Shown piece after piece: positions 48,958 to 49,484 of a DNA stretch of 49,484 nt. The stretch spans positions 1,713 through 51,196 of the forward strand of contig DBDH01000110.1 of assembly GCA_002293455.1 (NCBI GenBank), written 5' to 3'. The first letter of the stretch is position 1, and every line of letters starts with the position of its first letter. The translations under genes were made by a program, and so were the position numbers. This stretch comes from Treponema sp. UBA937. GTDB lineage: Bacteria > Spirochaetota > Spirochaetia > Treponematales > Breznakiellaceae. The notes beneath the pieces were generated by a model. It ran no database searches. It was not told where the DNA came from and saw nothing but the letters and a program-made list of their open reading frames with translations.

Positions 48958-49484
48958 AAAGTGTTCTTTGCTTTCTCAATGGATTTCTGGACATTATCAA
49001 AGGTTTTTGTCCATGTAAATTTCCGATTCATTTCGTTCCAGTGTATTATGTAATCCATTATTGCTTCCTCAAGTTCTCTCAGACTGCTCCAGCTTTCCCT
49101 CCGTATCCGTTTGTTCGTTATCTCCGCAAACCATCTTTCTATCATATTTAACCATGATGAATACGTCGGTATAAAATGTTCAACAAACCGCTCTTTCTTT
49201 CCCGCAAGATATTCCTTCACCGCCGGCGCTTTATCCGATGCATAATTATCCGCTATGATATGCAGTACTTTTTTCTTTGGTGCTTTTTTATCCAGTTCTT
49301 TCAGGAATGCAACATAATCTGCCGCTTTATGACTTTGCCGGCATGTCCCTATCACTTTCCCGCTGGCAACCTGTAATGCCGCGAATAAGGTTGTTGTCCC
49401 ATGTCGAAAGTAATCATGCGTCTGCCTTTCGGGAATCCCTGCGCGAAGCGGAAGTATCGGTTGTGTGCGTTCAAGTGCTTGTAT
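48951..49484 (-). mobile_element. IS630-family transposase, 5' end outside the window
   Basis: At least 177 codons of an IS630/Tc1-mariner-type DDE transposase. The open frame runs off the window end: ALERTQPILPLRAGIPERQT, HGTTTLFAALQVASGKV, then HIIADNYASDKAPAVKEYL (a DDE aspartate) and FIPTYSSWLNMIERWF (the later acidic residue). The C-terminus (KTFDNVQKSIEKAKNTL) is intact. Its stop lies 6 bp inside the RHS stub, so the element's right end is near 48925-48950 and it interrupts the RHS gene. Terminal repeats cannot be verified because the left end is absent. Confidence 0.85.

Noticed and set aside
1..49484. CRISPR array, rRNA or tRNA genes
   Set aside because: No regularly spaced repeats of CRISPR type and no recognisable rRNA or tRNA sequence were found by reading; a dedicated scan such as tRNAscan-SE would settle short tRNAs.

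Overview
The window looks like a piece of a spirochaete chromosome, most likely a host- or termite-gut-type Treponema. The basis is family content, not a database search. It carries a TIGR03546/TIGR03545 pair, a second EF-G, a BspA-type leucine-rich-repeat lipoprotein, several lipoproteins with loose spirochaetal lipoboxes, a FecR-domain envelope protein, an MCP, GGDEF and CHASE2 signalling proteins and a large RHS-type toxin locus. Many accessory genes are broken.

Layout. 1-4.8 kb is a sugar region: xylose isomerase, a solitary adenine methyltransferase, a ROK/XylR-type repressor and a divergent CBM9-like gene. 4.8-11.3 kb holds a DUF1186/SEC-C protein, a hicB with a truncated hicA, epmA-murD, a FecR-domain gene, a MITE-like element and a DUF2804 gene. 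11.3-15.1 kb has a PIN-domain relic, a solitary HigA-type antitoxin, ddl-murE and an XRE regulator. 15.1-19.5 kb has an MBOAT plus SGNH O-acylation pair, a rhuM relic cut by a dispersed palindrome, and an Rpn nuclease gene whose 3' end is tandemly duplicated. 19.5-22.4 kb is a pyrC-pyrK-pyrD operon. 22.4-25.7 kb carries a DbpA-like DEAD-box helicase with a structured leader, a shortened DUF2141 gene and an EFR1-type flavodoxin/ferredoxin. 25.8-32 kb is signalling and envelope: MCP, a cyclic-nucleotide-binding protein, a VanY-type carboxypeptidase lipoprotein and a CHASE2 protein with a degenerate cyclase domain. 32-34.5 kb has a BspA lipoprotein, a TraB/TIKI-like protein and a PHP pseudogene. 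34.5-46.9 kb is mostly core: trpS, TIGR03546-TIGR03545, an AT-rich pair of unknown genes, a DUF362-ferredoxin protein, pepT, a diguanylate cyclase, a lipoprotein, a four-helix membrane protein and an EF-G paralogue. 46.9-49.5 kb is an RHS locus on the minus strand, with a C-terminal metallopeptidase toxin tip, an adjacent secreted immunity candidate, an orphan RHS fragment and an IS630 transposase running off the end.

How the parts relate. Peptidoglycan genes recur (murD, murE, ddl, vanY, possibly the MBOAT/SGNH pair). Toxin-antitoxin relics recur too (hicA, PIN and rhuM remnants, solitary hicB and higA). Two things stand out. First, the rpn gene has an internal Shine-Dalgarno plus ATG that would release its C-terminal tail, and that tail has been duplicated as a free-standing reading frame. 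Second, several genes (murE, pyrC, the FecR gene, the TIGR03546 gene, nearly the DUF1186 gene) have a -35/17 bp/-10 promoter with the -10 box 5-10 bp before the ATG and no Shine-Dalgarno, implying leaderless transcripts.
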